64,000 nucleotides of DNA from Pseudomonas sp. Irchel 3H7 (GCF_900187605.1 NZ_FYEA01000006.1:248001-312000), one strand, 5' to 3'. Positions 7,381 to 15,822 are shown, counted from the first letter of the stretch. Numbers and translations: made by a program. The notes: generated by a model from the letters alone, not told the origin.

Positions 7381-9695
7381 TTCGGTTCCGGTAAATGAGT
7401 ATCCATGTACGCAAGCAGTGTTGGCACATGGATAGGTTTGGTCAATATTGCCGTAGCACCAGCGTCACTCAAAGAGTCTCGTGTAATTTCACTCGCATCG
7501 GCTGTGATCATCAGCACTGGAATACGCGATGTTTCGGCTCGTTGGCGTAATCGTCTCAAAACGTGTAGGCCGTCTATGTCGGGCAGGGTCATGTCGAGGA
7601 GTATTAAATGGGGGCAATGTTGCATTGCCAACTCGATCCCCATTTGTCCTTGCATGCTGGACAGTAGTTTCACCCCGGGACGCCGCTCCAGTAATGTTTC
7701 AATTAGAGCGAGGCTGGAAAGGTTGTCCTCAATGCAAAGCACTCTCCCTTCATATTTTAAGGCTGGACGTCCCGAATCTTGTGGGATTAAGCCGACTGCC
7801 GGCTTTGGATCTGGATAGATATTTGTGGAGGCTAGCTCAAAAGTAAAGCAAGATCCCTCATTCTGTGTGCTCTGTACCTTGAGGCTTCCACCCATCATTT
7901 CCAGAAGGCTTTTGCTAAGTGCCAGACCAAGTCCTGTACCCTCGACATTAGGGTCGGTCTCCAGCCGTTCGAAAGGCTTGAACAATTGATTCAGGTGTTC
8001 AGCAGCGATGCCTTTGCCGGTGTCGCTGACCGAAACATAAACACGCTCTCGCTTCACGTTGACGCTGATCCGCACCTGTCCGTCAGGTCGATTATATTTG
8101 ATCGCGTTAGACAATAGGTTGAGGAGTACCTGAATCAGGCGTTGCCGGTCTGCTACGATTCCCTGCTGCGGAGGGAGTATCGGTAGGTCAGTCAGGTGAA
8201 TGCCTGCCGCGTTGGCCATAGGGGACACCAGTGTGACGGCCTCCTGTAATGCCGTTCCCAATGGAACAGGCTCTACGTTTAGTGCAAGTCGGCCAGCTTC
8301 TATCTTTGCAATGTCTAGCACCTCGTTGATCAGCGTCAGCAAGTGCTGGCCAGCGCGCAAAATGTGCTCGACTTGAGGTTTATGTGACTGGGGTGAGTCC
8401 ATCTCCAGCAATTGAGCAAAGCCAAGTATTGAGTTAAGAGGCGTGCGCAGCTCATGGCTCATGCGCGACAAAAACTCACTTTTCGCACGACTTGCTCGTT
8501 CTGCTTCTTCTTGTGCCGTACGCAACTCGATTTCTGCGGTGCGACGATCAGTAATGTCTCGGGTTATCTTGGAGAAGCCGCGTAAGGCACCGGCGGCATC
8601 GTACTGCGCAGTAATCACAACACTTGCCCAGAAACGGCTGCCGTCCTTTCGGCAGCGCCACGCTTCTTCCATGTAATGTCCGTTTTTCTTGGCTTCGTCC
8701 AAGGCAAATTCGGGGTGTTGAGGGCATTCATCCGGCAGATAAAATAGCGAGAAATGGCGACCGATAATTTCCTGTTCGGTGTATCCCTTGATTCGTTCGG
8801 CGCCGGCGTTCCAGCTAGTGACATGCCCATCTGTATCGAGGGCGAAGATACCGTAGTCCTTCACCCCATCGATGATCAGTCGCAGTCGCTCTTCGTTATC
8901 GCGCAAAGCACGCTCTCGTTCAGCCAGAAGCGATCCGGCTTCAATCAGGCGAGTGCCTAGCTGGCCAATTTCATCGTGCTCTGGTGGTTGCGGTAGCAGT
9001 GGTTGCCCAAGCGCCAGGCGCTGAGCGTTACCTTGGACTTGTTGGACTCTTGCGACGATGCCTTTCGAGAGAAACAGTACTGCGACAACGGCGCCAAAAA
9101 GTCCGCAGACAGCCGCCAGCCAAGTGGACAGCAATAGACGTTCGCGTTTTGACGCGGCCGAAGCAGTACGCTCAGCGAGAAGGGTATCCTCCAGTGCCCC
9201 CATCGTTATGATCCGCTCTCGCAGCTCGTCAAGGATGTGTTTGTTGTTAAGAAGGATGCTGGTGACGGTTTCCGGTTGTGTATCGCGAACATCAAGCAAA
9301 TTTACGAGCCCTTCAACCTTTCGGTCGATCAAGGGTGTGATCGCTTGAAGTTGCTCGCGCACACGAGAATCCCGAACATTGTTGTCCAGTCGTTTTAAGG
9401 CGGCATCGATTAGTGGTTTAGCATTCAAATAACCAGGCAGAAAGTCCTTCCGACCGGTGAGCAGGAAGCCCCTTACACTGGCAGCTGCTTCGGCAAGCAG
9501 TGTCTGTACGGTTTGAATATCCCCCTGCACAAGCAGCACCCGGCGTACGTCTTCCTCTGCGCGTGCAGTCTGGCGCTCCGTGGTATAAATCAACACCAGA
9601 GACAGCAGCAGAATCACTAGCGGCATGGAAATCACAAACAGGGCTTTGCCTCGCAGCGGTAAATTTGCCCAGCTCTGGGCAGCTCTCACTTTCAT
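7377..9695 (-). CDS. Membrane hybrid sensor histidine kinase (CHASE3-HAMP-PAS-HisKA-HATPase-REC)
   Basis: 772 residues. Transmembrane helix at about 18-38, CHASE3-like periplasmic helical domain 40-180 (SVRGFLLTG signature), second helix 188-210, HAMP 211-265, PAS 270-385 (YGIFALDTDGHVTSWN, GYTEQEIIGRHF), HisKA with phospho-His414 in RMSHELRTPLN, an ATPase domain (NAIKYN, DTGKGIA, GTGLGLALSK), and a C-terminal receiver with Asp701 in LLDMTLPD. The signal is unknown; CHASE3 senses extracytoplasmic cues. It overlaps its neighbours by four bases on each side, in an operon with two response regulators and a second kinase. Confidence 0.95.
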   Translation of the reverse strand: MKVRAAQSWANLPLRGKALFVISMPLVILLLSLVLIYTTERQTARAEEDVRRVLLVQGDIQTVQTLLAEAAASVRGFLLTGRKDFLPGYLNAKPLIDAALKRLDNNVRDSRVREQLQAITPLIDRKVEGLVNLLDVRDTQPETVTSILLNNKHILDELRERIITMGALEDTLLAERTASAASKRERLLLSTWLAAVCGLFGAVVAVLFLSKGIVARVQQVQGNAQRLALGQPLLPQPPEHDEIGQLGTRLIEAGSLLAERERALRDNEERLRLIIDGVKDYGIFALDTDGHVTSWNAGAERIKGYTEQEIIGRHFSLFYLPDECPQHPEFALDEAKKNGHYMEEAWRCRKDGSRFWASVVITAQYDAAGALRGFSKITRDITDRRTAEIELRTAQEEAERASRAKSEFLSRMSHELRTPLNSILGFAQLLEMDSPQSHKPQVEHILRAGQHLLTLINEVLDIAKIEAGRLALNVEPVPLGTALQEAVTLVSPMANAAGIHLTDLPILPPQQGIVADRQRLIQVLLNLLSNAIKYNRPDGQVRISVNVKRERVYVSVSDTGKGIAAEHLNQLFKPFERLETDPNVEGTGLGLALSKSLLEMMGGSLKVQSTQNEGSCFTFELASTNIYPDPKPAVGLIPQDSGRPALKYEGRVLCIEDNLSSLALIETLLERRPGVKLLSSMQGQMGIELAMQHCPHLILLDMTLPDIDGLHVLRRLRQRAETSRIPVLMITADASEITRDSLSDAGATAILTKPIHVPTLLAYMDTHLPEPK

Positions 9696-10345
9696 GGTTG
9701 TGCCACTAAACCCAAGGCGATTCCTTTGACGGCTGCCTGGGTTCGATCTGTAGCCCCCAGCTTGGCAATGACACGCTCGACATGCGCTTTTGCTGTGCCG
9801 GTGGTGATGCCAAGTTGCTCACCTATTTCCCGGTTGCTGAAGCCATTGGCAACCAACGCGAGCACTTGGCGCTCCCTTGCGGTCAATTGCTCAGAATGAA
9901 TTGCTCCGCTGGCAGTTCTTTCAGTCATTCGTCGCAGTAGACGAGCGCTCACTGCGCTATTGAGTACTTCTTCTCCAGCTGCAATTCGTTGCAGGGCATC
10001 GATTACTTCATCGCGGCTTGCATCTTTCAACAGGTAACCCACAGCGCCTGCGTTCATCGCCGCTTCCAGGTGCTCAGGACTATCGTCCATAGTGAAGATC
10101 ACCACCTTTATCGAAGGCAGGCGTTCTCTAAGAGTTCTCGCCGCAGCAAGCCCGTTGAGTACGGGCATGCGAATGTCGAGAATCACGATGTCGGGAGACA
10201 TGAGATCGCACAAATCAATGGCTTCTTTTCCATCACGCGCTTGGCCGACGACAACGAAGTGCGGATGGCTGGCAAGCAGCGCAACAAAACCGGTACGGGT
10301 AACTTCGTGGTCGTCTGCCAGCACCAGTCGTAAAACTTCACTCAT
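9692..10345 (-). CDS. NarL/FixJ-type response regulator
   Basis: 217 residues from the ATG that gives MSEVLRLVLADDHEV; an ATG four codons earlier (10357) is also possible. Receiver domain with DD at 11-12, Asp57 in VILDIRMP, and Lys in YLLKDA, then a LuxR HTH at about 150-212 (LTARERQVLALVANGFSNREIGEQLGI in outline). Both possible starts lie inside the end of the upstream kinase gene, an overlap typical of cognate kinase-regulator pairs. Its targets are not visible; the kinase operon itself or the neighbouring fimbrial genes are possible. Last base of the stop overlaps the hybrid kinase start. Confidence 0.94.
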   Translation of the reverse strand: MSEVLRLVLADDHEVTRTGFVALLASHPHFVVVGQARDGKEAIDLCDLMSPDIVILDIRMPVLNGLAAARTLRERLPSIKVVIFTMDDSPEHLEAAMNAGAVGYLLKDASRDEVIDALQRIAAGEEVLNSAVSARLLRRMTERTASGAIHSEQLTARERQVLALVANGFSNREIGEQLGITTGTAKAHVERVIAKLGATDRTQAAVKGIALGLVAQP

Positions 10346-11522
10346 CCGCAGAGCCATCCATTACAAAGGGTACTACTACGTGCAACTGTGTTCCTGCTCC
10401 TGGTTGACTGTTGCATTTAAAGCTCCCGTCTAGAAGGTTCGCCCGTTCCCTCATAGCCGCCAGTCCCAAGTGTCGAACGCCTTCAGTATTGAGGGATCGC
10501 CCCATGACAAAACCCTCGCCGTCATCATCTATTTGCAGTGAAGCCTGTCCTTTCGCTGCCTCCAGCGCGAATGTCACATTGGATGCACGGGAATGTTTGA
10601 GAATGTTATTGATGGCTTCCTGAGCAATTCTGAATAGCGCAATTTCCACGGAGCTTGGCAAGCGTGCATCGGTTTCGGCGTTCCAATGTACGATGACTCC
10701 AGCTTCGCGAAGTCGATCGGCTTCTTTGTTAACGGCAGGCTGCAGGCCAAAGTCATCGAGTACTGTAGGGCGTAAGCCAGAGATCAATTGGCGGCCTTCG
10801 CCAACGCAGTGCTGGGCCAGCGAAAGAATTGCTTTCAAGTCTGTGTCCAGTGCTTCAGGCAGTTGTGGGCAACCGCCAGCGAAGCCTTGCAGGCGTTGAT
10901 GTAGCCCCGCCAGTTTCTGCGCTAATCCGTCATGCAGGTCATACGCCATTCGCTTGCGCTCGTCCTGCGCGCTGAACAGGCGATGAACGAGATCGGACAT
11001 CGTTTGCTCTCGTGCCCGTAAAGTCGTCAGCAATCGATCGTTCTCAAGATGAGCAGCCAACAGCGTGGCAAGCAACTGCAAGGATTCGACATCTTCAACG
11101 TCCGGGGCTGGAATGCAGACACTATTGGCAAGAAACAGCAGGCCGAAGGGCGCGCCATCGCTACCTAACAATTGCACCTGCAGTGAAGTAGGCGATGCCG
11201 CCGTTGCACGCTTCAGCCAATCCTCAACACTGATGCCGCCGGCAGTAAAAATTTTTAGGTCTTTGAGTTTTCCGGCGCGCCCTTGGCTGGAGGTTATTTG
11301 CACCCGTGCTTTGGTGTCCCATTCGACCAAAACGGCATGATCCATTGCCAAAAAGGCGCAAGCACGCTTGAGCACTCGGTCACGCATGCCTGCTGGATCC
11401 AAGCGAATAAGCTCTTGCCCGGTGTCCACGAGCAGGCGCAACCGTGCTGCGCGACTTTGTGCCTGACGATACTCGGAACGAATGGCGAGAGCGCTGCCAA
11501 GGTCTTCAGTTTGATTGTCCAT
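10338..11522 (-). CDS. Soluble GAF-domain sensor histidine kinase, HisKA_3 (NarX/DegS-like)
   Basis: 394 residues, no clear membrane segment. Residues about 35-165 look like a GAF domain, followed by a coiled linker, the HisKA_3 dimerisation helix with phospho-His197 in YDLHDGLAQKLAGL, and a HATPase_c domain with NNILKHS (N box), DDDGEGF (G1) and HLGLAAMRERA (G2). This kinase type pairs with NarL/FixJ regulators, as encoded next. It is first in the four-gene minus-strand operon (11522 to 6937). Upstream, 166 bases separate it from the divergent secreted-protein gene, and the promoter should be there. Confidence 0.94.
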   Translation of the reverse strand: MDNQTEDLGSALAIRSEYRQAQSRAARLRLLVDTGQELIRLDPAGMRDRVLKRACAFLAMDHAVLVEWDTKARVQITSSQGRAGKLKDLKIFTAGGISVEDWLKRATAASPTSLQVQLLGSDGAPFGLLFLANSVCIPAPDVEDVESLQLLATLLAAHLENDRLLTTLRAREQTMSDLVHRLFSAQDERKRMAYDLHDGLAQKLAGLHQRLQGFAGGCPQLPEALDTDLKAILSLAQHCVGEGRQLISGLRPTVLDDFGLQPAVNKEADRLREAGVIVHWNAETDARLPSSVEIALFRIAQEAINNILKHSRASNVTFALEAAKGQASLQIDDDGEGFVMGRSLNTEGVRHLGLAAMRERANLLDGSFKCNSQPGAGTQLHVVVPFVMDGSADE

Positions 11523-11688
11523 TCTTAACTCCAGCGCTCGCGCACGCTCGTACTCGCGGGGGCGTCATTAGACCCTCTGTTCCCGTTGGGGGCATCTGCC
11601 GAATGGCATACGCAACTGGCTCCAGTCAGCCGATGGAGGCGAGCATGCGGGTTGGCAAAGTGTGCCTATCAATCACAGGAGTTTAGAT

Positions 11689-12207
11689 ATGCTGCTGAAA
11701 AAAACGACGCTTGCCTTGTTACTAGCCTTGTCTGTGCCCACTGTTTTTGCAGCTTCAAATGCACCCTATGTTTACAACACGGTCGCTGCCCAACCAGTCA
11801 ACGTAATGGATAGGGAAATTGCGGGGCTATTTGATCGTTGGAACGGTGCTCTGCAGACGGGGAAAGCGCAGAGTGTTGTCGACCTCTATGCGCCAAACGC
11901 AGTGCTTCAGCCCACCGTATCCAACCAGGTGCGTACCACCCCGGCGGAGATAAAGGACTACTTTGACCACTTCCTCGCGATGAACCCGGTGGGCCAGATC
12001 AACTACCGTGAGATTCGCCAACTGGGCGACAACGTGGCGATGGACAGCGGTGTTTATACCTTTACCCTTAAGCCCGCTAACGGTAAGGCTCAACAGGTGC
12101 AAGCGCGTTATACGTTCGTTTATGAGCGTTTGGACGGCCAGTGGAAGATTCTCAATCACCACTCCTCGGCGATGCCTGAGACACAGGCACGCCACGCCGC
12201 ACACTAA
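11689..12207 (+). CDS. Secreted SgcJ/EcaC-type (DUF4440, SnoaL-like) protein
   Basis: ATG at 11689 with AGGAG 6 bases upstream gives 172 residues; an upstream in-frame GTG at 11662 lies before that site. Signal peptide (LLKKTTLALLLALSVPTVFA) then a SnoaL-like alpha-beta cone: DREIAGLFDRWNGALQTG, VVDLYAPNAVLQPT, MDSGVYTFTL, ARYTFVYERLDGQWKI, and NHHSSAMP. This matches the SgcJ/EcaC oxidoreductase-annotated family, whose chemistry is mostly unproved. Exported location is predicted. A rho-independent terminator follows at 12225-12257, so it is monocistronic. A role in envelope stress is only a guess from its position beside a two-component operon. Confidence 0.85.
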   Translation: MLLKKTTLALLLALSVPTVFAASNAPYVYNTVAAQPVNVMDREIAGLFDRWNGALQTGKAQSVVDLYAPNAVLQPTVSNQVRTTPAEIKDYFDHFLAMNPVGQINYREIRQLGDNVAMDSGVYTFTLKPANGKAQQVQARYTFVYERLDGQWKILNHHSSAMPETQARHAAH

Positions 12208-12224
12208 ATATCTCCCTCTACCTC

Positions 12225-12257
12225 AAGCGTCTATTCCGTCGGGGTGTAGGCGCTTTT
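12225..12257 (+). terminator. Rho-independent terminator after the SnoaL-like gene
   Basis: Arms AAGCGTCTA and TAGGCGCTT pair with one G-U wobble around a 13-base loop, and T residues follow. Confidence 0.6.
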
Positions 12258-12860
12258 GAGTCGTTGGTTTTTTTCAATGGCCCACGCCTTTTTCAATGCG
12301 ACTTCAGTGCAAAAAAGGCGGGCTTGCCAGACATGGCACTTGATTCGAAGCATCCACTCAAATGCTACAGCGATGGCTGGTGGGGCACATTCGATCCATC
12401 CCCATCTGAAGGAAGACGTTCGCTACCTGACCTGCTCCTATATCAGTCAATTTACCAGGCCGTATTGGGTTCCGCTTTTACTCCGCCGGCAACGCTCAGA
12501 GCAGTAGCGCACCTCATTCCAGCAGCGTGCCCACTTCTTCCTCCATGTGAAGGGAAGGCCGCAAATCACGCAAGTTTTGACTGGGAGCTCACTCTTTTTC
12601 AAAATGAATCACCTTCACCTGACGGGGCCGACAGTGCGCGGCTTGCTTCATGGCATTAAGATTATCCCGCTTAATTAGCGCCGTGACCTCACATAAAACT
12701 TAAAGGTTTATCTGCCGCCAGCCTAGCTCCCAGGCGCTATCACCGACACTGGGTAGATCGCCGTGAATGCGCCGGCATCGACGCTCAGTGCCCTGCAATC
12801 AATCCCATACACCTGCGCCAGATTTCCTGGGATTAAAGTGGTTCTCGTTGGGCCGCAGCA
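12258..12860 (+). other. Gene-poor stretch before the Hsp20 remnant
   Basis: About 600 bases. An open frame at 12264-12659 encodes a low-complexity, Pro/Ser-rich sequence with no family pattern and no ribosome binding site, and I do not call it. The stretch may be decayed sequence, since it precedes a gene fragment. Confidence 0.4.
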
Positions 12861-13061
12861 ATGCACGGTGCCCTGATCAGGCATGAGCGTGTCCGGCTGT
12901 CGTTCCGCTTGATGGATCACATTGAGGTGCAAGGCTCGAAGCTCGCCAACGGTTTGCTGAACATCGATTTGCTCAGAGTTGTACCAGTGGAGGCGAAGCC
13001 TAAGCACATCGTGATCGGTGGGACTGAGTCTGCTGACTCGAAGCCGGTCAGCGAGCAGTAG
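12861..13061 (+). pseudogene. Remnant of a small heat shock protein gene (Hsp20/IbpA family)
   Basis: The 66-residue frame contains SFRLMDHIEVQGSKLANGL and continues NIDLLRVVP with EAKPKHIVI. This is the C-terminal half of the alpha-crystallin domain of IbpA/IbpB-like proteins, where the pattern is F-x-L-A-[ED]-x-[MV]-x-V-x-[GS]-A-x-[FL]-x-N-G-L-L-x-[IV]-D-L followed by basic-Ile. The N-terminal arm and first half of the domain are missing, and no Hsp20-like sequence is visible upstream in the other + frames. A strong terminator ten bases after the stop is intact. Family members are about 135-160 residues, so this is most likely a truncated pseudogene rather than a functional chaperone. Confidence 0.7.
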
Positions 13062-13070
13062 CGTGAATAG

Positions 13071-13100
13071 AGAGGCGCTCCCAGGAGCGCCTCTTTTTTT
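13071..13100 (+). terminator. Strong rho-independent terminator
   Basis: GAGGCGCTC and GAGCGCCTC form a perfect 9-bp stem with a 4-base loop, followed by seven T. It ends the Hsp20 remnant transcript. Confidence 0.85.
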
Positions 13101-13206
13101 GGGTGCTGCTGACGACCGGTCGTCATAGAAAGTGGAACTCCAACTCATGACCACCAGTCAATTTTTGTGTCCAGATAGGACGCCTATTCCTAACCGGGAG
13201 AAAAAC

Positions 13207-13386
13207 ATGAGTGGCACTTCAGACAAAATTAAAGGCCTGGCCAACGAAGCAATCGGTAATGTGAAGCAAGGTGTCGGCAAGGTCACAGGAAATGAGAAGC
13301 TGCAGGTCGAAGGGGCTATCCAGGAAAAGAAAGGTGAAGCCCAGCAGGTGGTTGGCAAGGTCAAAGACGCCGTAGACAAAAAGTAG
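13207..13386 (+). CDS. CsbD family stress protein
   Basis: 59 residues with ATG at 13207 and GGGAG 6 bases before it. The sequence has the CsbD layout: SDKIKGLANEAIGNVKQGVGK, a central NEKLQVEGAIQEKKGE, and a Lys-rich end. The protein is small, very hydrophilic and predicted disordered or loosely helical. CsbD proteins are induced in stationary phase and general stress; the molecular role is unknown. Monocistronic by position. The upstream 100 bases contain the terminator of the previous unit and must hold the promoter. Confidence 0.9.
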   Translation: MSGTSDKIKGLANEAIGNVKQGVGKVTGNEKLQVEGAIQEKKGEAQQVVGKVKDAVDKK

Positions 13387-13471
13387 CTTTCGGCAGCTAT
13401 TACCTTTGGTGCAATGGCTACCAATTGGTGGCCGTACTTAGCCATGGTTGACTCGCAGCATTATTGCGGTC

Positions 13472-13502
13472 AAAAAAAAGCCCGCGATGTGGAGAGCGGG
13501 CT
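13472..13502 (-). terminator. Terminator for the 13567-13776 minus-strand gene
   Basis: On the minus strand AGCCCGC and GCGGGCT pair around a 10-base loop and are followed by eight T. It lies 64 bases beyond the stop of the small gene. Confidence 0.8.
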
Positions 13503-13566
13503 GTGAACCATGTAAGGAGCTGACTTCAACGTACTCCGATGGATGTGAAAAAATTGTAAGACGTAG

Positions 13567-13776
13567 TCATGGAGACTTTTTGAGGCGCGCCAAACCTTGT
13601 TTGATGTGGCCAGCGTTCTCACCTATTGTGTAAAGCGCTCCTCGGACATTGTCTCCGACGTCTGCGTGGCCTTGAGCTTCAGCGTGCAACGTCAATTCCA
13701 TTAATGCTGCTTCTAGAGCGAGCTGATTCTGATACATCCTTTCCAGCACATCTGATAACGAGTATTCGCCTGCCAT
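13567..13776 (-). CDS. Small helical hypothetical protein (69 aa)
   Basis: I do not recognise a named family. The frame is supported by a good ribosome binding site (GAGGAG 7 bases before the ATG) and a terminator downstream on the same strand. The 69 residues are strongly helical: SLSDVLERMYQNQLALEAALMEL, then an acidic stretch, then NAGHIKQGLARLKKSP. A short helical hairpin is the best description. No membrane segment or signal peptide is seen. It is transcribed in the same direction as, and 51 bases downstream of, the reductase gene, so it may be co-transcribed with it. Confidence 0.65.
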   Translation of the reverse strand: MAGEYSLSDVLERMYQNQLALEAALMELTLHAEAQGHADVGDNVRGALYTIGENAGHIKQGLARLKKSP

Positions 13777-13827
13777 TTTCCTTCTCCTCTCCTTGGATTC
13801 TTCTGAGAATATCTGCTCTGGAACAAC

Positions 13828-14889
13828 CTAGGGTATCAAGCGCATCTCGCGTAGTTTGTCGAACACGTCGAAAAAAGCTTGATCACTCGCCTGGTAAGCA
13901 GTGAAGCCCATGGCACGGCTTTTCGACATATCAGTGACAACTTCGATTGGCCGACCGAGATCTGCATCAGTGTGCCATGGGGATATCAATCGACCGATAT
14001 CCGGTTCTTTCAAACCGTGTTCCGCAACCATGTTCGTCCATACGGCTTGATCGTCAGCCATCTGCTTCTCTAGAGGGGCGGGGGACGCAGGATAATCGGC
14101 AGCAGGCAAGTCGAAGTAGTCGGCAATGCGGCTCCACATCCATTTCCAACGAAATACATCGCCATTGGTGACGTTGAATGCCTGGTTAGCTGCAGCCGGC
14201 GTGGTGGCCGCCCACAGTTGTTGTCTCGCCAACTGCCGGGCATCCGTCATATCGGTAAGGCTGTCCCACTGCACTCTTGATCCTGGAAACACAAAAGTGC
14301 GATTGGTTTGTTTGCAAATGGACGCATAGACGGCGAGGGTGGTTGCCATGTTCATCGCGTTACCTACAGCAACCCCGGTGACGGTATGCGGGCGATGAAC
14401 GCTCCAAGTGAAGCCGTCCTTTTCAGCAGCGGCGAAGAGCTCATCCTCTTGGGCATAATAGAAATTCTCGACATCCAGGCGACCCTGCTCTTCGCGGAAC
14501 GGTGTTTGTGGAAGGCTGCCTTTTCCGTACGCTTCGAACGGGCCGAGGTAGTGTTTCAGGCCAGTGACCAACGCTACATGCACAACGCTCTTGGCTGGGC
14601 GAATGGCGGCGAGCACGTTACGTACCATGGCGGCATTAACGCTAATGTTCTCGGCCTCCGTTGCTTGCCGTGACCATGTGGTAATGAACACGTGAGTGGG
14701 TTTCAAATCCGCCAGCGCCTGTTCCAGCGACGCGGGATCCTGAAGGTCTGCCGCGACAGGTATCACGCCTTGCACTTGCGACGGGTGCCTCGACAGTGCG
14801 GCGACCTGCCACTCGTTGTCTATTAGTAACTGTGTGATGGCGCTGCCAACGATACCGCTGGCGCCCACGACCAAAGCTGTCTGGGTCAT
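13828..14889 (-). CDS. SDR-superfamily reductase, PRISE type (progesterone 5-beta-reductase/iridoid synthase-like)
   Basis: 353 residues, near the PRISE length. An N-terminal Rossmann motif GASGIVG (9-15), the PRISE block VTGLKHY with the catalytic-type Lys112, NFYYAQED with Tyr144/145, and HRPHTVTG match atypical SDRs of this family, which reduce activated enones with NADPH. Bacterial members are common and their natural substrates are mostly unknown; protection against reactive enones is a reasonable inference. ATG start with GGAGAAACG just before it. Unlike classical SDRs it lacks the YxxxK spacing, which is expected for PRISE proteins. Confidence 0.88.
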   Translation of the reverse strand: MTQTALVVGASGIVGSAITQLLIDNEWQVAALSRHPSQVQGVIPVAADLQDPASLEQALADLKPTHVFITTWSRQATEAENISVNAAMVRNVLAAIRPAKSVVHVALVTGLKHYLGPFEAYGKGSLPQTPFREEQGRLDVENFYYAQEDELFAAAEKDGFTWSVHRPHTVTGVAVGNAMNMATTLAVYASICKQTNRTFVFPGSRVQWDSLTDMTDARQLARQQLWAATTPAAANQAFNVTNGDVFRWKWMWSRIADYFDLPAADYPASPAPLEKQMADDQAVWTNMVAEHGLKEPDIGRLISPWHTDADLGRPIEVVTDMSKSRAMGFTAYQASDQAFFDVFDKLREMRLIP

Positions 14890-15222
14890 ACGTTTCTCCT
14901 GGATTTAGGTTTGGGAGTCCACCTAAGCAACAGAGGTTCAACCTGAACCGGATCCGCATTGGCAACGCTCTCTCCCAAGCAGGTCATCCGAATCGAATCG
15001 TCGCTTGGGCAACAGTGACGAAGTGAGCGTTTAGGTGGAAGGAGAGGATCTCTCCAGCCTGATGACCAGAGCACATTTGAAATTTAGATAGGCATAGCGT
15101 CGACAAACAGAAGAGGCGACGCCGTTCGGTGTCACTGCCGAGCGTAGCCGCGCATGTGCCGGCTGGCGTGGTATGAAGAAGTGAGGTATGTATCTCTGAT
15201 CTCACACTGGCAGGAGGCCGAA
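14890..15222. other. Intergenic stretch without recognised gene
   Basis: About 330 bases between the reductase and a small plus-strand gene. Short frames on both strands have no ribosome binding sites or family patterns. It should contain the divergent promoters of both neighbours; I cannot place them. Confidence 0.4.
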
Positions 15223-15411
15223 ATGAGGTTGCAGAGCGATATTGATGCGCTAGCCGCGATCGAGGAGGACGCTAAAGCGATGCTGAAGAGAATAGGGCTG
15301 CCCGATGACGCTCAGAAACTTGAGGTGGTCGTTTTCCTTCGTCAGATCATCGACCTGGCAACCTACATGGAGTCGGCTGATCGATTCATCGAGGCGCCAA
15401 TCATCGCTTGA
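15223..15411 (+). CDS. Small hypothetical protein (62 aa)
   Basis: Start ATG 15223 is fixed by AGGAGG five bases upstream; the open frame extends farther up but without such a site. The product is acidic and helical (DIDALAAIEEDAKAMLKRIG, then EVVVFLRQIIDLATYME). No family is recognised. It converges on the minus-strand minigene pair at 15427-15822, with only 15 bases between the stops. Cytosolic by appearance. Confidence 0.6.
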   Translation: MRLQSDIDALAAIEEDAKAMLKRIGLPDDAQKLEVVVFLRQIIDLATYMESADRFIEAPIIA

Positions 15412-15426
15412 GTGGTTCTGTTTGAA

Positions 15427-15606
15427 TCAGGAGTGGTTTGTGTCGTGTCCGTGACTATGCAGATGCGATAAAAGCGCGTCGCTCAGATCGAGCAGTGCCT
15501 CGCGCAGTCGCCGATTTTCACGAGCATCGCCCGAATCCGGTTCGAATGTTTGCGCATGCCGAAGCAAAGCTTCGGCGTCGTTTGTGTTGAGATCAAAGAT
15601 GATCAT
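15427..15606 (-). CDS. Small hypothetical protein downstream of antitoxin-like minigene (59 aa)
   Basis: Read on the minus strand from ATG (15606-15604) to TGA (15429-15427). The protein begins MIIFDLNTNDAEALLRHAQ, has a charged helix (SGDARENRRLREALLDLSDALL), and ends in a His-rich tail (HLHSHGHDTNH). GAGGA lies about 6 bases before the ATG. It follows the DUF2384-like minigene by 24 bases, so the two probably share a transcript. No named family is recognised. The His-rich tail might bind a metal ion, but that is only a possibility. Confidence 0.6.
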   Translation of the reverse strand: MIIFDLNTNDAEALLRHAQTFEPDSGDARENRRLREALLDLSDALLSHLHSHGHDTNHS

Positions 15607-15630
15607 GTCGATCCTCGACGAAGGAGTGCG

Positions 15631-15822
15631 TTAACTGGCGAACCCATGGTTGAGCCTATCGAGTTCTGCTTTCACGCCTTCATATCCCACTCGACTGTGA
15701 GCCAGTTGCAACCGAGAGTAATCACCGGTTTCTGCGGTCGCTTGGCTCAGCCAATGATCGGCTTTCTTTTTGTTGCCAAAGACAAGCTCGGCTTGGTGTT
15801 GGATCTGCTCGACGTTGTTCAC
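15631..15822 (-). CDS. Minimal DUF2384 protein (MbcA/ParS/Xre toxin-binding domain only)
   Basis: GTG start at 15822 is chosen because CCAGGAG sits five bases upstream. 63 residues. The stretch AELVFGNKKKADHWLSQ followed by TGDYSRLQLA and EGVKAELDRLNHGF matches the C-terminal toxin-binding domain of MbcA/ParS/Xre antitoxins (pattern: A-x-x-V-F-G-x-x-x-K-A-x-x-W-L, then P-L-x-L-x-x-x-x-x-G-x-x-x-V-x-x-x-L-x-R-I-x-x-G). The DNA-binding half of such antitoxins is absent, and no RES-type toxin is adjacent. It may be a solo antitoxin, or a protein of the family with another job. The product downstream is a 59-residue unknown. Confidence 0.7.
   Translation of the reverse strand: MNNVEQIQHQAELVFGNKKKADHWLSQATAETGDYSRLQLAHSRVGYEGVKAELDRLNHGFAS

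Noticed and set aside
12264..12659. Open frame of 131 codons after the SnoaL-like gene
   Set aside because: Low-complexity, no ribosome binding site, no family pattern; overlaps another frame of similar length.
12723..13154. Minus-strand frame of 143 codons over the Hsp20 remnant
   Set aside because: It is the shadow of the plus-strand remnant, which has family similarity and a matching terminator.
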